From CAIVAT01 sp964473485 (GTDB lineage Bacteria; Bacteroidota; Bacteroidia; Bacteroidales; FEN-979), in assembly GCA_964473485.1 (NCBI GenBank), contig CAYYPH010000004.1, positions 1 to 64,000 of the forward strand: a stretch of 64,000 bases of DNA. The letters are read 5' to 3'. The position numbers were made by a program, and so were the translations under genes. Of the stretch, positions 27,297-34,831 are shown piece by piece. Each line of letters begins with the position of its first letter. Position 1 is the first letter of the stretch. Under the pieces are notes generated by a model that saw nothing but the letters and a program-made list of their open reading frames with translations, was not told the DNA's origin and searched no databases.

Positions 27297-27677
27297 ATGA
27301 GCTGTACCATCATACCTGACCACGACCTGAAGATCATCAGGTACCGGCATTCCGGGATGATCAAGGGCGAAGACATCCACGCGGTCTGGATGAAACTGCT
27401 CACCATGCCGGAATTCACCGCCATGGGGTACAACCTGCTTTCGGATTACCGGGATTCCCGGTTCGACATCCCCATCGAGAATTTAAATGCCATTGTCGAA
27501 TTCATGATTTCCATCAAGCCGGTGATCGAAGGGAAAAAGCAGAGCCTGATCGTCGACAATCCTTATAATACGGCGGCATCGGTCCTTTTCAGCGACCGGG
27601 TGATCGAAAAAACAGGATTTCTCGTGAATGTATTCTCGTCAGAAACGGTGGCGCTGGCGTGGTTGCTGAAGAAGTGA
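27297..27677 (+). CDS. SpoIIAA/STAS-like small protein
   Basis: The ATG at 27297 gives 126 aa (a TTG two codons earlier is less likely). The pattern LKIIRYRHSGMIKGEDIHAV, then YNLLSDYRDSRFD and later KKQSLIVDNPYN and FSSETVALAWLL, fits the SpoIIAA-like/STAS-related family: a short beta-alpha protein in which the strand YNLLSDYRD corresponds to the central strand. Cytoplasmic. Function unknown; related proteins are often near stress or lipid-transfer functions. Confidence 0.5.
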   Translation: MSCTIIPDHDLKIIRYRHSGMIKGEDIHAVWMKLLTMPEFTAMGYNLLSDYRDSRFDIPIENLNAIVEFMISIKPVIEGKKQSLIVDNPYNTAASVLFSDRVIEKTGFLVNVFSSETVALAWLLKK

Positions 27678-27755
27678 GGAAAACGGGTGACCGTGACGTC
27701 ACTGAAGGCACAATTTCCTGACCACGATTTCATGGTCCATGCGCAGTTTTATCAC

Positions 27756-28297
27756 TTACAACCCTTTTAGGGTGCCGGTCAGGTCCATGCGGTATTCTTT
27801 GGTATATGTACCTCTGAGGATAACGCAACCTTGCAGGTCAAGGGTATTGATAAATACGAAAACAGCCAGGGCATATATGCTTACAGTATAAGCGCACCAT
27901 CCGGGTTTTCTCATGATCATATAGATGGCGAAGGAGTTTAAGTTGACCATCCAGATGAGGATAAAGCCGATCAGGACAATCTGAAGCCAGCGGTTATCCG
28001 AGGTGATGAAAATGCTCATGTAAAATCCTTTGAAACTGATGGTCGTCGATTTCATGCTCATCACCGAGAGCACGATATAGATGAAGTTGTGTGCCAGGAT
28101 CAGGATGGTGAAATTCAGGTCGGCAAGTGATTCCCAGATCACAAAATTATTCACGCCGCGGTAAAAGATCATCAGGAGGATGGACAGGATTTATTTTCCA
28201 TGACAAACCCCCTTTTATTGATAAAAAAGAACAATGAGAGGATCATCGTGATGAAAATGCTGATGGTGGTCAGCAAGGTGAAAAGGTTCAAAGTCAC
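27756..28297 (-). pseudogene. Small multi-pass membrane protein, apparently frameshifted
   Basis: An open frame at 28172-27756 encodes 138 aa with three to four membrane helices (LNFTILILAHNFIYIVLSVM, IVLIGFILIWMVNLNSF, VSIYALAVFVFIN). Immediately upstream, in another frame, GTG 28297 begins LFTLLTTISIFITMILSLFF and a short loop NKRGFVMENK. Adding one A to the AAA run (TTT at 28190-28192, plus strand) would join both as MENKILSILLMIFYRGVNNF, completing another helix. So this is probably one ~180-aa membrane protein with a single-base deletion, real or from the consensus. No family recognised. Confidence 0.55.
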
Positions 28298-28410
28298 GAT
28301 GTCGCGCTATAATCCGGAGCAAACGTACGGGACCCTGCCATGGTGAGGAAACCAGATCGGTGAGTTCCTGTTTTTTTTTCGATGAACGGAAAATGCAACC
28401 GGGAACCCGG

Positions 28411-29436
28411 TCACTTTTTCACAGATTTAAAAATCAGCAGGCTGACCAGCGCCAGTATGACAAGTCCTGAGAGAACGAACGCCCAGACGTTGAGCACCCT
28501 CGACTCAACCTCCATCGTGTAATCTTCCAGCAGGAAAGCCATCGGGAAGAGGTCCCACGCAACCAGGTTGCCCGCCAGCATGGCGGAGTTGGTACCCGTG
28601 ATCAGCCCAGGCATCCCGGCTTCCACCCGGCACCCTTCCATCATGAGAAAATGGTCGAGGAACCTGGCCTTCGCCAGGAATTCGTGAAACAGCGGGGGTT
28701 GCAGTTCCCGGAGACGGTCGACGGCAGGGTTGCCCGTCCAGGTACGGTAGGCGTCGATCAGTTCGAACTCGTTCCTGAAATCGCGGTTGGCAAGGAAGTT
28801 CCTGAGGCTGTCGCGGAATTCGGGGACACGGCCCACGTCGAGTCGCGGGTCATTCAGTTTCCTGATCCCGCCGGCGAGGATCATTTCGGCCTCGGCAGCG
28901 GCTGATTCGACAAGGTACGCCATAGCCCTGTCTTCGGCGGCTTTGCTCTTCACACTGTCGGCGGGGCTTTGCACCGGATGCCTGCGGGTGAGCCACTGGA
29001 TCTCCTCGGCTGTCAGGCGTTCTTTAAAAGGGATGGCGTTGAAGGGATTGGCAGCGCTGTAAACCTCCCTGTATCCAATGTAGGAATAGAAGAACCCGAA
29101 CCTCTTCTTAATGCTGATGTGGCGTGCCAGTTGCTTTCGCCAGCTGGTGTCGCTGCTGATCTCCGCCTGCAGTTCGTCGCTGCTGCCGAACTGTTTGGTA
29201 TAGGTTACGGTAAACTTGCCTTGGCCGGCGGAGTCCTCTTTTGCCGTCATCGCCCAGGTGGCGTCGATGGGATAGGGCAGCTCTTTTTTAAATGCTTCAG
29301 CCGAATCGCCCTTTACCGTGATCGTGCGCGTAAAGCTACCGTCATCGTTCACGGTGGTCCTGACGGTGATCTCCCTGCATGCGCTGAAGGTAAGGATCGC
29401 AACGAACAACAGGAATGATATGTGTTTTGTTTTCAT
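28411..29436 (-). CDS. Lipoprotein with C-terminal transmembrane helix
   Basis: A 341-aa protein with a lipoprotein signal (MKTKHISFLLFVAILTFSAC). The body begins with a beta-rich stretch (REITVRTTVNDDGSFTRTIT) and continues mostly helical; a C-terminal hydrophobic segment (VWAFVLSGLVILALVSLLIF) ends in basic SVKK. Anchoring at both ends would be unusual unless the lipid stays in the inner membrane. It is the third gene after an ECF sigma and its anti-sigma, separated by a heptamer array, and is probably part of that regulon. No family recognised. Confidence 0.6.
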   Translation of the reverse strand: MKTKHISFLLFVAILTFSACREITVRTTVNDDGSFTRTITVKGDSAEAFKKELPYPIDATWAMTAKEDSAGQGKFTVTYTKQFGSSDELQAEISSDTSWRKQLARHISIKKRFGFFYSYIGYREVYSAANPFNAIPFKERLTAEEIQWLTRRHPVQSPADSVKSKAAEDRAMAYLVESAAAEAEMILAGGIRKLNDPRLDVGRVPEFRDSLRNFLANRDFRNEFELIDAYRTWTGNPAVDRLRELQPPLFHEFLAKARFLDHFLMMEGCRVEAGMPGLITGTNSAMLAGNLVAWDLFPMAFLLEDYTMEVESRVLNVWAFVLSGLVILALVSLLIFKSVKK

Positions 29437-29452
29437 TTCTCGAGGATTTTTA

Positions 29453-29500
29453 AATTTTGAACTTTCATTTTGATTTTTGATTTTGCATTTTGACTTTGCC
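29453..29500. repeat. Heptanucleotide array at the anti-sigma 3' end
   Basis: ATTTTGA/TTTTTGA/CTTTGCC-type 7-mers (minus strand: TCAAAAT, GCAAAAT). The array fills the gap to the lipoprotein gene and runs into the anti-sigma gene, encoding its last residues (KVKMQNQKSK). Confidence 0.75.
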
Positions 29501-29992
29501 TTTTATCCCTGCTTCCGGTCTGTCCGATGAAATAAGCCGTTCAATTCCGGCAAAGGAGAACCCGGCCTGGCTGATGTTTCGGGTTGTGGCGAGTTGCCGA
29601 AGGTTATGGTATCGTGAATCCTTTATGACACTGCTGCTCTGTTTCTCAAGTGCCAGGATCTTTTCGACCAAGCCGTACTGCTCATACCCGAAAACCAGGA
29701 CAAGCGTTAGAGAGGCGGCGGCAAGCAGGCGGGTGAGGTATAACGGGATCACGGAGGTTTTTACAGGTTTTTCTGTTACCATGGCCAGGATACCGGAGGT
29801 CAGATCGCCGGGATCCCACAGTAAAGGTTCGGTGCGGCGCACCAGATCCATTATCCTGCCGGCTTTCACAGCATCGGCATAGGCGCTGCTGCATGAGGGA
29901 CAGGCATGAAGATGCTGCATCAGGGCGGCATCCGCCGGGATATCCTCAAAAATCATCCTGTCGAGTATTTCGGTGGCTTCCTTACAGTTCAC
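29465..29992 (-). CDS. Zinc-finger-type anti-sigma factor
   Basis: A 175-aa protein with the anti-sigma zinc motif HLHACPSCSSAY near residue 27 (H-x3-C-x2-C) after MNCKEATEILDRMI, and one membrane helix (about 86-102, LLAAASLTLVLVFGYEQ). The ~70-residue outer part ends in lysine/glutamine-rich residues that are encoded by a heptanucleotide repeat, so the native C-terminus may once have been elsewhere. The ATG overlaps the sigma gene stop by 4 bp. It should hold the ECF sigma at the membrane until a signal arrives. Confidence 0.8.
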   Translation of the reverse strand: MNCKEATEILDRMIFEDIPADAALMQHLHACPSCSSAYADAVKAGRIMDLVRRTEPLLWDPGDLTSGILAMVTEKPVKTSVIPLYLTRLLAAASLTLVLVFGYEQYGLVEKILALEKQSSSVIKDSRYHNLRQLATTRNISQAGFSFAGIERLISSDRPEAGIKGKVKMQNQKSK

Positions 29993-30558
29993 TTTATCCT
30001 CCTTTCCATTTCAAATATCTTAAACAGTCGCTCCCTGACACTCTTCCGGGCAAGGTACAGGTTGCTTTTCACCGCATCAGCAGTCATCGCGGTGATCGTT
30101 TCCACCTCTTCCGACGACATCCCTTCTACATCACGAAGGATGAAGACCAGCTTTTGTTTCTCAGTAAGTGAACCAGCCAGTGTACGGATCAACATGGCCA
30201 GGTCACGGTTCTCCAACGGGGCTTCCTGGTCGTGCTGCAACAGACCGGTCATCCTTCCTTCAACCAGGTCGATTGGGATAATTGGTTGCCGTTTCATTCT
30301 GCGCATCCTGTCGGTCGCGACATTCGTCAGGACGCGGTACATCCAGGGGATAAACTCCCTGGCGGGATCGAACGTACCAATCTTCTGCCAGATCCTCACA
30401 AAACATTCCTGAACAGCATCCCTGGCTTCTTCCTCGTTACCGAGGATCCTGAACGAGAGCCGGTATGCAGGTTGCTGATACATTTCCACCAGCGTTTTGA
30501 AAGCCTGCTGATCCCCATTTCTGATGTTCGCGATTATTTCCTGAAGCATAGCAGGCAT
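29989..30558 (-). CDS. ECF-type RNA polymerase sigma factor
   Basis: The start is taken at ATG 30558 (MPAMLQEIIANIRNGDQQAF; 189 aa). The longer open frame back to 30804 would run through the Fur gene and its promoter and is rejected. Region 2 shows LSFRILGNEEEARDAVQECF and FIPWMYRVLTNVATDRMRR. Region 4 shows LTEKQKLVFILRDVEGMSSE and an HTH with MTADAVKSNLYLARKSV. Operon: sigma, anti-sigma (4-bp overlap), then a lipoprotein. Divergent from the Fur-family gene, with 115 bp between the starts. Confidence 0.88.
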   Translation of the reverse strand: MPAMLQEIIANIRNGDQQAFKTLVEMYQQPAYRLSFRILGNEEEARDAVQECFVRIWQKIGTFDPAREFIPWMYRVLTNVATDRMRRMKRQPIIPIDLVEGRMTGLLQHDQEAPLENRDLAMLIRTLAGSLTEKQKLVFILRDVEGMSSEEVETITAMTADAVKSNLYLARKSVRERLFKIFEMERRIK

Positions 30559-30632
30559 CCTGTTCTGTGTTGCTTTTAATGTATTTACGGTGAAAATATA
30601 AAAAAGTAAAAAGGGAACCACCGTTTTTTTTC

Positions 30633-30673
30633 TATATTTGCAATAATGTTGCATTTGAAATGTTGTTGCAAAT
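30633..30673 (+). promoter_or_regulatory. Fur-family gene promoter with dyad operator
   Basis: TATATTTG (30633-30640) is an exact -7 element. Overlapping it is the inverted repeat TGCAA-N5-TTGCA (30639-30653). A further TTGCAAAT (30666-30673) sits against the start codon and mirrors ATTTGCAA at 30636-30643. A dyad across the start site is what autorepression by a metal-dependent Fur/Zur protein would look like. Confidence 0.6.
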
Positions 30674-31090
30674 ATGAATGCTGTTGAAATCTTAGCCGGC
30701 CGTAACCTGAAGCGGACGAGCTGCCGTGAAGGTATCATTGAGGTAATGATGTCGGCCGGGAGAGCGCTTGCCGAAAACGAGATCAGGGAACAATTGCCGG
30801 GCAACTACGACCGCACCACCTTTTATCGCTCGTTCAAAACCCTTGAAGAGCGCCGGATCGTCCATAAGATCGTGATCGACAATCAGACAGTGAAATACGC
30901 CCTCGATAACTCAGTGACCCATAAAAACCGGCACGCTCATTTCTTCTGTTATCACTGTAATACCGTTGAATGTCTCGAGTCGGTGCCCGTTGAAAACATA
31001 GAACTGCCCGAGGGCTATAAGGAGTCTGAAACGGAGATCCTGATCAAAGGCGCTTGTGCGGCGTGTAATACCCATAACGAGAACCATTGA
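30674..31090 (+). CDS. Fur-family metal-responsive repressor (Zur-like)
   Basis: A 138-aa protein: winged helix with ALAENEIREQL and the recognition region YDRTTFYRSFKTLEERRIVH, then the dimer/metal domain with HAHFFCYHCNTVECL and C-terminal CAACNTH. The two CxxC pairs form the structural zinc site of the Fur superfamily. Fur, Zur and PerR cannot be separated for certain, but the downstream His/Cys-rich small protein and metal-type TonB receptor favour zinc. The gene probably represses itself and the two following genes through TGCAA/TTGCA dyads. Confidence 0.85.
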   Translation: MNAVEILAGRNLKRTSCREGIIEVMMSAGRALAENEIREQLPGNYDRTTFYRSFKTLEERRIVHKIVIDNQTVKYALDNSVTHKNRHAHFFCYHCNTVECLESVPVENIELPEGYKESETEILIKGACAACNTHNENH

Positions 31091-31446
31091 CGCACATCAA
31101 ACAACATATCGCAACTGTGCTCGCGGGGATCCTGATCTTCCCGGTTATTTTCCAGTCAGTTCATGTTATCTGGCATCATTCGCATGATCATCCTTTGACG
31201 GTTGAACATGCCTGCTGCTCCGACACCCGGGCGGGTTCCTGTGAGAATGTCACGGAAATATTGAACAGCACCGGCCATTGCCCCGTTTGCGAGTATAATT
31301 TCACGGTTAACGTCCCGCACGATGTTACAATGCATGAAGCAATCATCCCATCGCGTGCCGGCATCAATCGTGACATTACAACCTTCACAGCGCAGCTTCA
31401 ACCTGCCTCTCTAAAATCACCGCGTGCACCGCCTTCACTGATGTAA
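31087..31446 (+). CDS. Small exported His/Cys-rich protein of the metal-uptake operon
   Basis: A 119-aa protein read from TTG 31087, which overlaps the TGA of the Fur gene (translational coupling likely). The N-terminus holds a hydrophobic segment (ATVLAGILIFPVIFQSVHVI) that is a signal or anchor, followed by HVIWHHSHDHP, ACCSDT and CPVCEY: many potential zinc ligands. Similar short His-rich proteins lie before TonB receptors of the zinc type in Bacteroidota. It may bind or sense the metal in the periplasm. No defined domain. Confidence 0.6.
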   Translation: MTHIKQHIATVLAGILIFPVIFQSVHVIWHHSHDHPLTVEHACCSDTRAGSCENVTEILNSTGHCPVCEYNFTVNVPHDVTMHEAIIPSRAGINRDITTFTAQLQPASLKSPRAPPSLM

Positions 31447-31663
31447 ACAGACCCCGGTGTTTGAGATGGCAATAACTGTCAACCTCAAAAGCCCAGCATT
31501 CCTGAATCAAAGCGGTTCTGCCTTTGCAAACAGGCCATGATTCAGGATAATGTAAATCCCTTTGGGGGTTTTCGGACGGTTTAAACACCATGATTTCAGC
31601 ATGGGCATCCCTCCTGGATGATATTTGGTTTTAATCTGAAAAAGATATTGCAGTTGACCAGTG
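31447..31663. promoter_or_regulatory. Intergenic leader with hairpins and TTTGCAAA palindrome
   Basis: CCTGAATCA (31501-31509) pairs with TGATTCAGG (31538-31546), enclosing an inner GCCT/AGGC stem whose loop contains the palindrome TTTGCAAA (31523-31530), the same half-site as in the Fur-gene operator. CATCC/GGATG forms a second small stem near 31608-31622. This could be a second operator for the receptor gene; no exact -7 element was found. Confidence 0.4.
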
Positions 31664-33895
31664 ATGAAAACAATTTTTTTGATTTGGATTATCCTGTTGC
31701 TTTATCAATACACTGAAGCACAGAACAAAATAGCAGGAAAAGTCACAGACCAGGACGGTCTGCCACTGACCGGGGCTACTATTTTTTTACCTGAAATGAA
31801 CAAGGGTACAATCTCCGATATAAACGGCAATTATGAATTGAAAAATCTTCCCAACGGAAAAATAAAAATTCAGTTTTCCTTCCTGGGTTATGCCAATACC
31901 GTTGAGACTGTAATTTTGAAAGGGTCCCTGATTGACTTCGACATTTCATTGAAAGCATCGGCAATTGAAGCGGAAGAAATCGTGATTTCAGGCGGATACA
32001 GTTCTACGCAGCATGAAAATGCCGTGAAGATTGACGTACTCAGGATGGATCCCGTTGAGCTTAAGGCAACACCTAATTTCATGGAGGTTCTAACCAAGGT
32101 TCCGGGCGTCGACATGATCTCGAAAGGGCCCGGAGTGTCAAAACCGGTTATCCGGGGACTTTCAATGAATGACATCCTGGTGTTGAACAACGGCGTCAGG
32201 TTTGAGAATTACCAGTATTCAAGTCATCACCCGCTCGGGATCGATGAATTTGGAATTGAATATGTCGAGATCATCAAAGGACCCGCATCCTTATTATATG
32301 GTTCCGACGCCATCGGTGGGGTGATTGACTTCATTAAAGAAAGGCCGGCGCCTGTGGGCACCATCATTGGAGATTATAACCTTCAGCTTTTTTCAAATAC
32401 CTTAGGTATGACTAACAATCTCGGTGTAAAGGGTGCATCGAAAAAATTCTATGGAGGCGTGAGGTTCGGACAGAAAACAAATGCTGATTATCTGCAGGGG
32501 GGTGGAGCATTTGTCCCGAATTCGCGTTTCAACGAACTGGCATTTAAAGCGAACGCCGGGTTTACGGATAAAATCGGGTCATTTAAATTATACTATGATT
32601 TCGGCAATCAGAAACTTGGTTTGGTCGAGGATGAAGCCATCGAAGAAATTGGTTCAAGGGGAAGAAAGAATGAGATTTTTTACCAGGAATTGAATACGCA
32701 CCTGCTCTCGGCGGTAAACAAAATGTATCTGGGAAGGTTTAAACTCGATATCAATGCAGCTTATCAGAATACGGAGTTGATCCATTTTGGTGAGATTGAT
32801 GTTTATGAAATTCAAATGAGGCTTTCGACCATAACCTATGATGCCAGGCTGCATCTTCCATCTCCTTCAGGTTCCGAATATATCATTGGTTTCCAGGGGT
32901 TCAACCAGCAAAATGCGAATCTGAATGACAGGGAAACAAAGCTATTGCCCGATGCAACCACAAACAACTACTCGGCTTTTGGATTGTTACAACATGCCTT
33001 TTTCAAAAAATTAAAACTGCAAACCGGCTTGCGCTATGATGCCAGGGCAATTTCGACGCAAGCTGTCGGTTATCCGGCCGACACCATGGAATATCGTCCG
33101 GCACTCGAAAAGCATTATGGAAGTTTCAGCGGCTCACTGGGCGCAACCTATAACGTTACAGAGCGTTTATTATTCCGGGCAAATTTTGCTGCCGCATACC
33201 GCACCCCGAATCTGGCTGAACTTACCTCGAACGGACAGCATGAACTGCGCTATGAAAAAGGCGATCCGGATCTTGTTCCGGAAAATGCCTACGAAACCGA
33301 CCTGAGCATGCATTTCCACATGGATCACATCACATTTGACATTGCAGGCTTTTATAACATCCTCAATCACTATATTTTCATTTCACCAACCGGCGATACG
33401 ACGGCATCCGGGGTGAGTATCTATCAATACAAGCAATCCAATTCAAGGTTGACCGGCGGGGAGGCAGGTTTCCATTTTCATCCGAAACCATTAAAATGGC
33501 TGCATTTTGAAACAACCTTTGCTTCGGTGTTTGGCAAGCAGACAAACGGAACCTATCTGCCGTTCATACCGGCCATGAAATTGAATGTTGATCTCAGGGC
33601 TGAAAAAGAGAAACTGGCGTTTCTGCATCACGCATTTGCTTCAATTAATTCCAATACCGCTTTCGCTCAGAATCATCCTGCGCCGGATGAAACTGCAACC
33701 GCCGGTTATACCCTTTTAAACTTAAGCATCGGAGCCGACATTAAAATAGCCAATCAATTTCTTTCCTTCATGATCAGTGCAACCAACCTGTTTGATACAA
33801 AATACATTGATCATTTGTCGACATTAAAGGAGGTGAATTTTTTTGATCCGGGAAGAAATTTTTCGCTGACTTTAAAAGTGCCATTTGGGATTTGA
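31664..33895 (+). CDS. TonB-dependent receptor, probable zinc/metal transporter
   Basis: ATG 31664 gives 743 aa. Signal peptide (to TEAQ), CarboxypepD_reg-like domain (KIAGKVTDQDGLPLTGATIF ... FSFLGYANTVETVIL), plug with FMEVLTKVPGVDMISK, SKPVIRGLSMNDILVLNNGV, and HHPLGIDEFGIEYVEIIKGP then LLYGSDAIGGVID, then the barrel with RTPNLAELTSNG and terminal LTLKVPFGI. The HHPLGID plug and barrel motifs resemble ZnuD-type metal receptors. Context (Fur-family repressor, His-rich exported protein) supports zinc. Its stop codon lies inside the beginning of a truncated RiPP leader in another frame. Confidence 0.85.
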   Translation: MKTIFLIWIILLLYQYTEAQNKIAGKVTDQDGLPLTGATIFLPEMNKGTISDINGNYELKNLPNGKIKIQFSFLGYANTVETVILKGSLIDFDISLKASAIEAEEIVISGGYSSTQHENAVKIDVLRMDPVELKATPNFMEVLTKVPGVDMISKGPGVSKPVIRGLSMNDILVLNNGVRFENYQYSSHHPLGIDEFGIEYVEIIKGPASLLYGSDAIGGVIDFIKERPAPVGTIIGDYNLQLFSNTLGMTNNLGVKGASKKFYGGVRFGQKTNADYLQGGGAFVPNSRFNELAFKANAGFTDKIGSFKLYYDFGNQKLGLVEDEAIEEIGSRGRKNEIFYQELNTHLLSAVNKMYLGRFKLDINAAYQNTELIHFGEIDVYEIQMRLSTITYDARLHLPSPSGSEYIIGFQGFNQQNANLNDRETKLLPDATTNNYSAFGLLQHAFFKKLKLQTGLRYDARAISTQAVGYPADTMEYRPALEKHYGSFSGSLGATYNVTERLLFRANFAAAYRTPNLAELTSNGQHELRYEKGDPDLVPENAYETDLSMHFHMDHITFDIAGFYNILNHYIFISPTGDTTASGVSIYQYKQSNSRLTGGEAGFHFHPKPLKWLHFETTFASVFGKQTNGTYLPFIPAMKLNVDLRAEKEKLAFLHHAFASINSNTAFAQNHPAPDETATAGYTLLNLSIGADIKIANQFLSFMISATNLFDTKYIDHLSTLKEVNFFDPGRNFSLTLKVPFGI

Positions 33896-34016
33896 AGTCA
33901 AAGTGCCGGATGAGACTCCGCAAAAAAAATACCTTGTCCTGCCCATGAACCCGGGGGCCAATAAAAGCGACGAATGGAGCGAGATGGAATTCAACAGCGT
34001 GGCCGGCGGTAAATAA
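33888..34016 (+). pseudogene. Truncated NHLP-type RiPP leader (precursor remnant)
   Basis: In the frame starting GGA TTT GAA (33888) the DNA encodes GFEVKVPDETPQKKYLVLP, then an acidic linker and EFNSVAGGK before TAA (34014-34016). This is the second half of a nitrile-hydratase-like leader peptide: compare GFEIEVLEETPKKLYIVLP and ELNSVAGG in the intact gene at 40442-40747. The helical first half is missing, the core is reduced to one lysine, and there is no start codon. The fragment begins within the last codons of the upstream receptor in a different frame, so the junction is abrupt. It marks a lost or rearranged precursor gene. Confidence 0.7.
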
Positions 34017-34022
34017 TCCTGT

Positions 34023-34715
34023 TCACTCCGGCACCAGGAAGAGGTACCCCTTCCCTTTCATGGTGACGATCCCGATCCGGCTGTCTTCGGAAAAATAACC
34101 CCGGATCTTGCGTATGTAGACGTCGAGGGTGCGGGAATTAAAGAAGGAGTCGTCGCCCCAGATGGTCATCAGCATCGTTTTGCGGTCGACAACCTGACGG
34201 GCATGGCTGGCTAACATCGAAATCACCTCCATGTCGCGGTGCGAGAGCCGGATGGTCCGTGTCGGGGTGATGAGTTCACACCGTTCGGCCAGGAAAATAT
34301 AGGCGCCGAGAGTGATCTCCTGGGCCATCTTCCGAGGACCGGCATTTTGTCCCGATGCCAGTTTTAACTGGTTGTGAATGCGTACGATGAGTTCCTCGAT
34401 GCTGAAAGGCTTGCGCATGTAATCGGTGCCGCCGGCCTCGAACCCCCTCACCAGGTCGGCCGTTTCGGTCTTCGCCGTCAGGAATATCACAGGGATGGCC
34501 GGGAAACGATGCCTCACCTGGCTGCAAAGCTGATACCCGTCGACATCGGGCAGCATGATGTCGAGGACACAAATGTCGGGTTCGAACGATCTGACCTCAT
34601 GCAGGATATCCTTCCCCGTAGTTTTCCACAATACCTGCAAGCCCTGGTTTTCGAGGGTCTCCTTGACGATCTTTCCGAGAAAGGGTTCGTCTTCGATGTA
34701 GAGAACTTTAATCAA
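34023..34715 (-). CDS. OmpR-family response regulator (RprY-like)
   Basis: A 230-aa two-domain regulator. The receiver has the acidic pair in YIEDEP, phospho-acceptor D in CVLDIMLPDVDG (about 53), T in FLTAKT and K in YMRKPFS. The C-terminal winged helix has LSHRDMEVISMLASH and SRTLDVYIRKIRGYF. The frame can only start at TTG 34715 (an in-frame stop lies just before), and this codon is within a heptanucleotide repeat array. Partner kinase is encoded 116 bp upstream. The pair resembles RprX/RprY of Bacteroides. Confidence 0.88.
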   Translation of the reverse strand: MIKVLYIEDEPFLGKIVKETLENQGLQVLWKTTGKDILHEVRSFEPDICVLDIMLPDVDGYQLCSQVRHRFPAIPVIFLTAKTETADLVRGFEAGGTDYMRKPFSIEELIVRIHNQLKLASGQNAGPRKMAQEITLGAYIFLAERCELITPTRTIRLSHRDMEVISMLASHARQVVDRKTMLMTIWGDDSFFNSRTLDVYIRKIRGYFSEDSRIGIVTMKGKGYLFLVPE

Positions 34716-34787
34716 AATTCAAAATTCAAATGTCAAAATTCAAATGTCAAAATAAGACCGGGCAATAGGCAGTAGGCAGTGGGCATG
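34714..34787. repeat. Two adjoining heptanucleotide arrays before the response regulator
   Basis: AAAATTC/AAATGTC heptamers (34714-34752) touch the TTG start codon of the regulator gene. After a few bases come GGGCAAT, AGGCAGT, AGGCAGT, GGGCATG (34760-34787), a different sequence with the same period of seven. The kinase gene ends 45 bp further on. Confidence 0.85.
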
Positions 34788-34831
34788 GTTTAATGTTGGG
34801 GGTTGTTGTCGCATATCATTCTTTAGGGTTT

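Noticed and set aside
30559..30804. N-terminal extension of the second ECF sigma factor
   Set aside because: It would run antisense through the Fur promoter and gene; sigma region 2 begins after MPAMLQEI at 30558.
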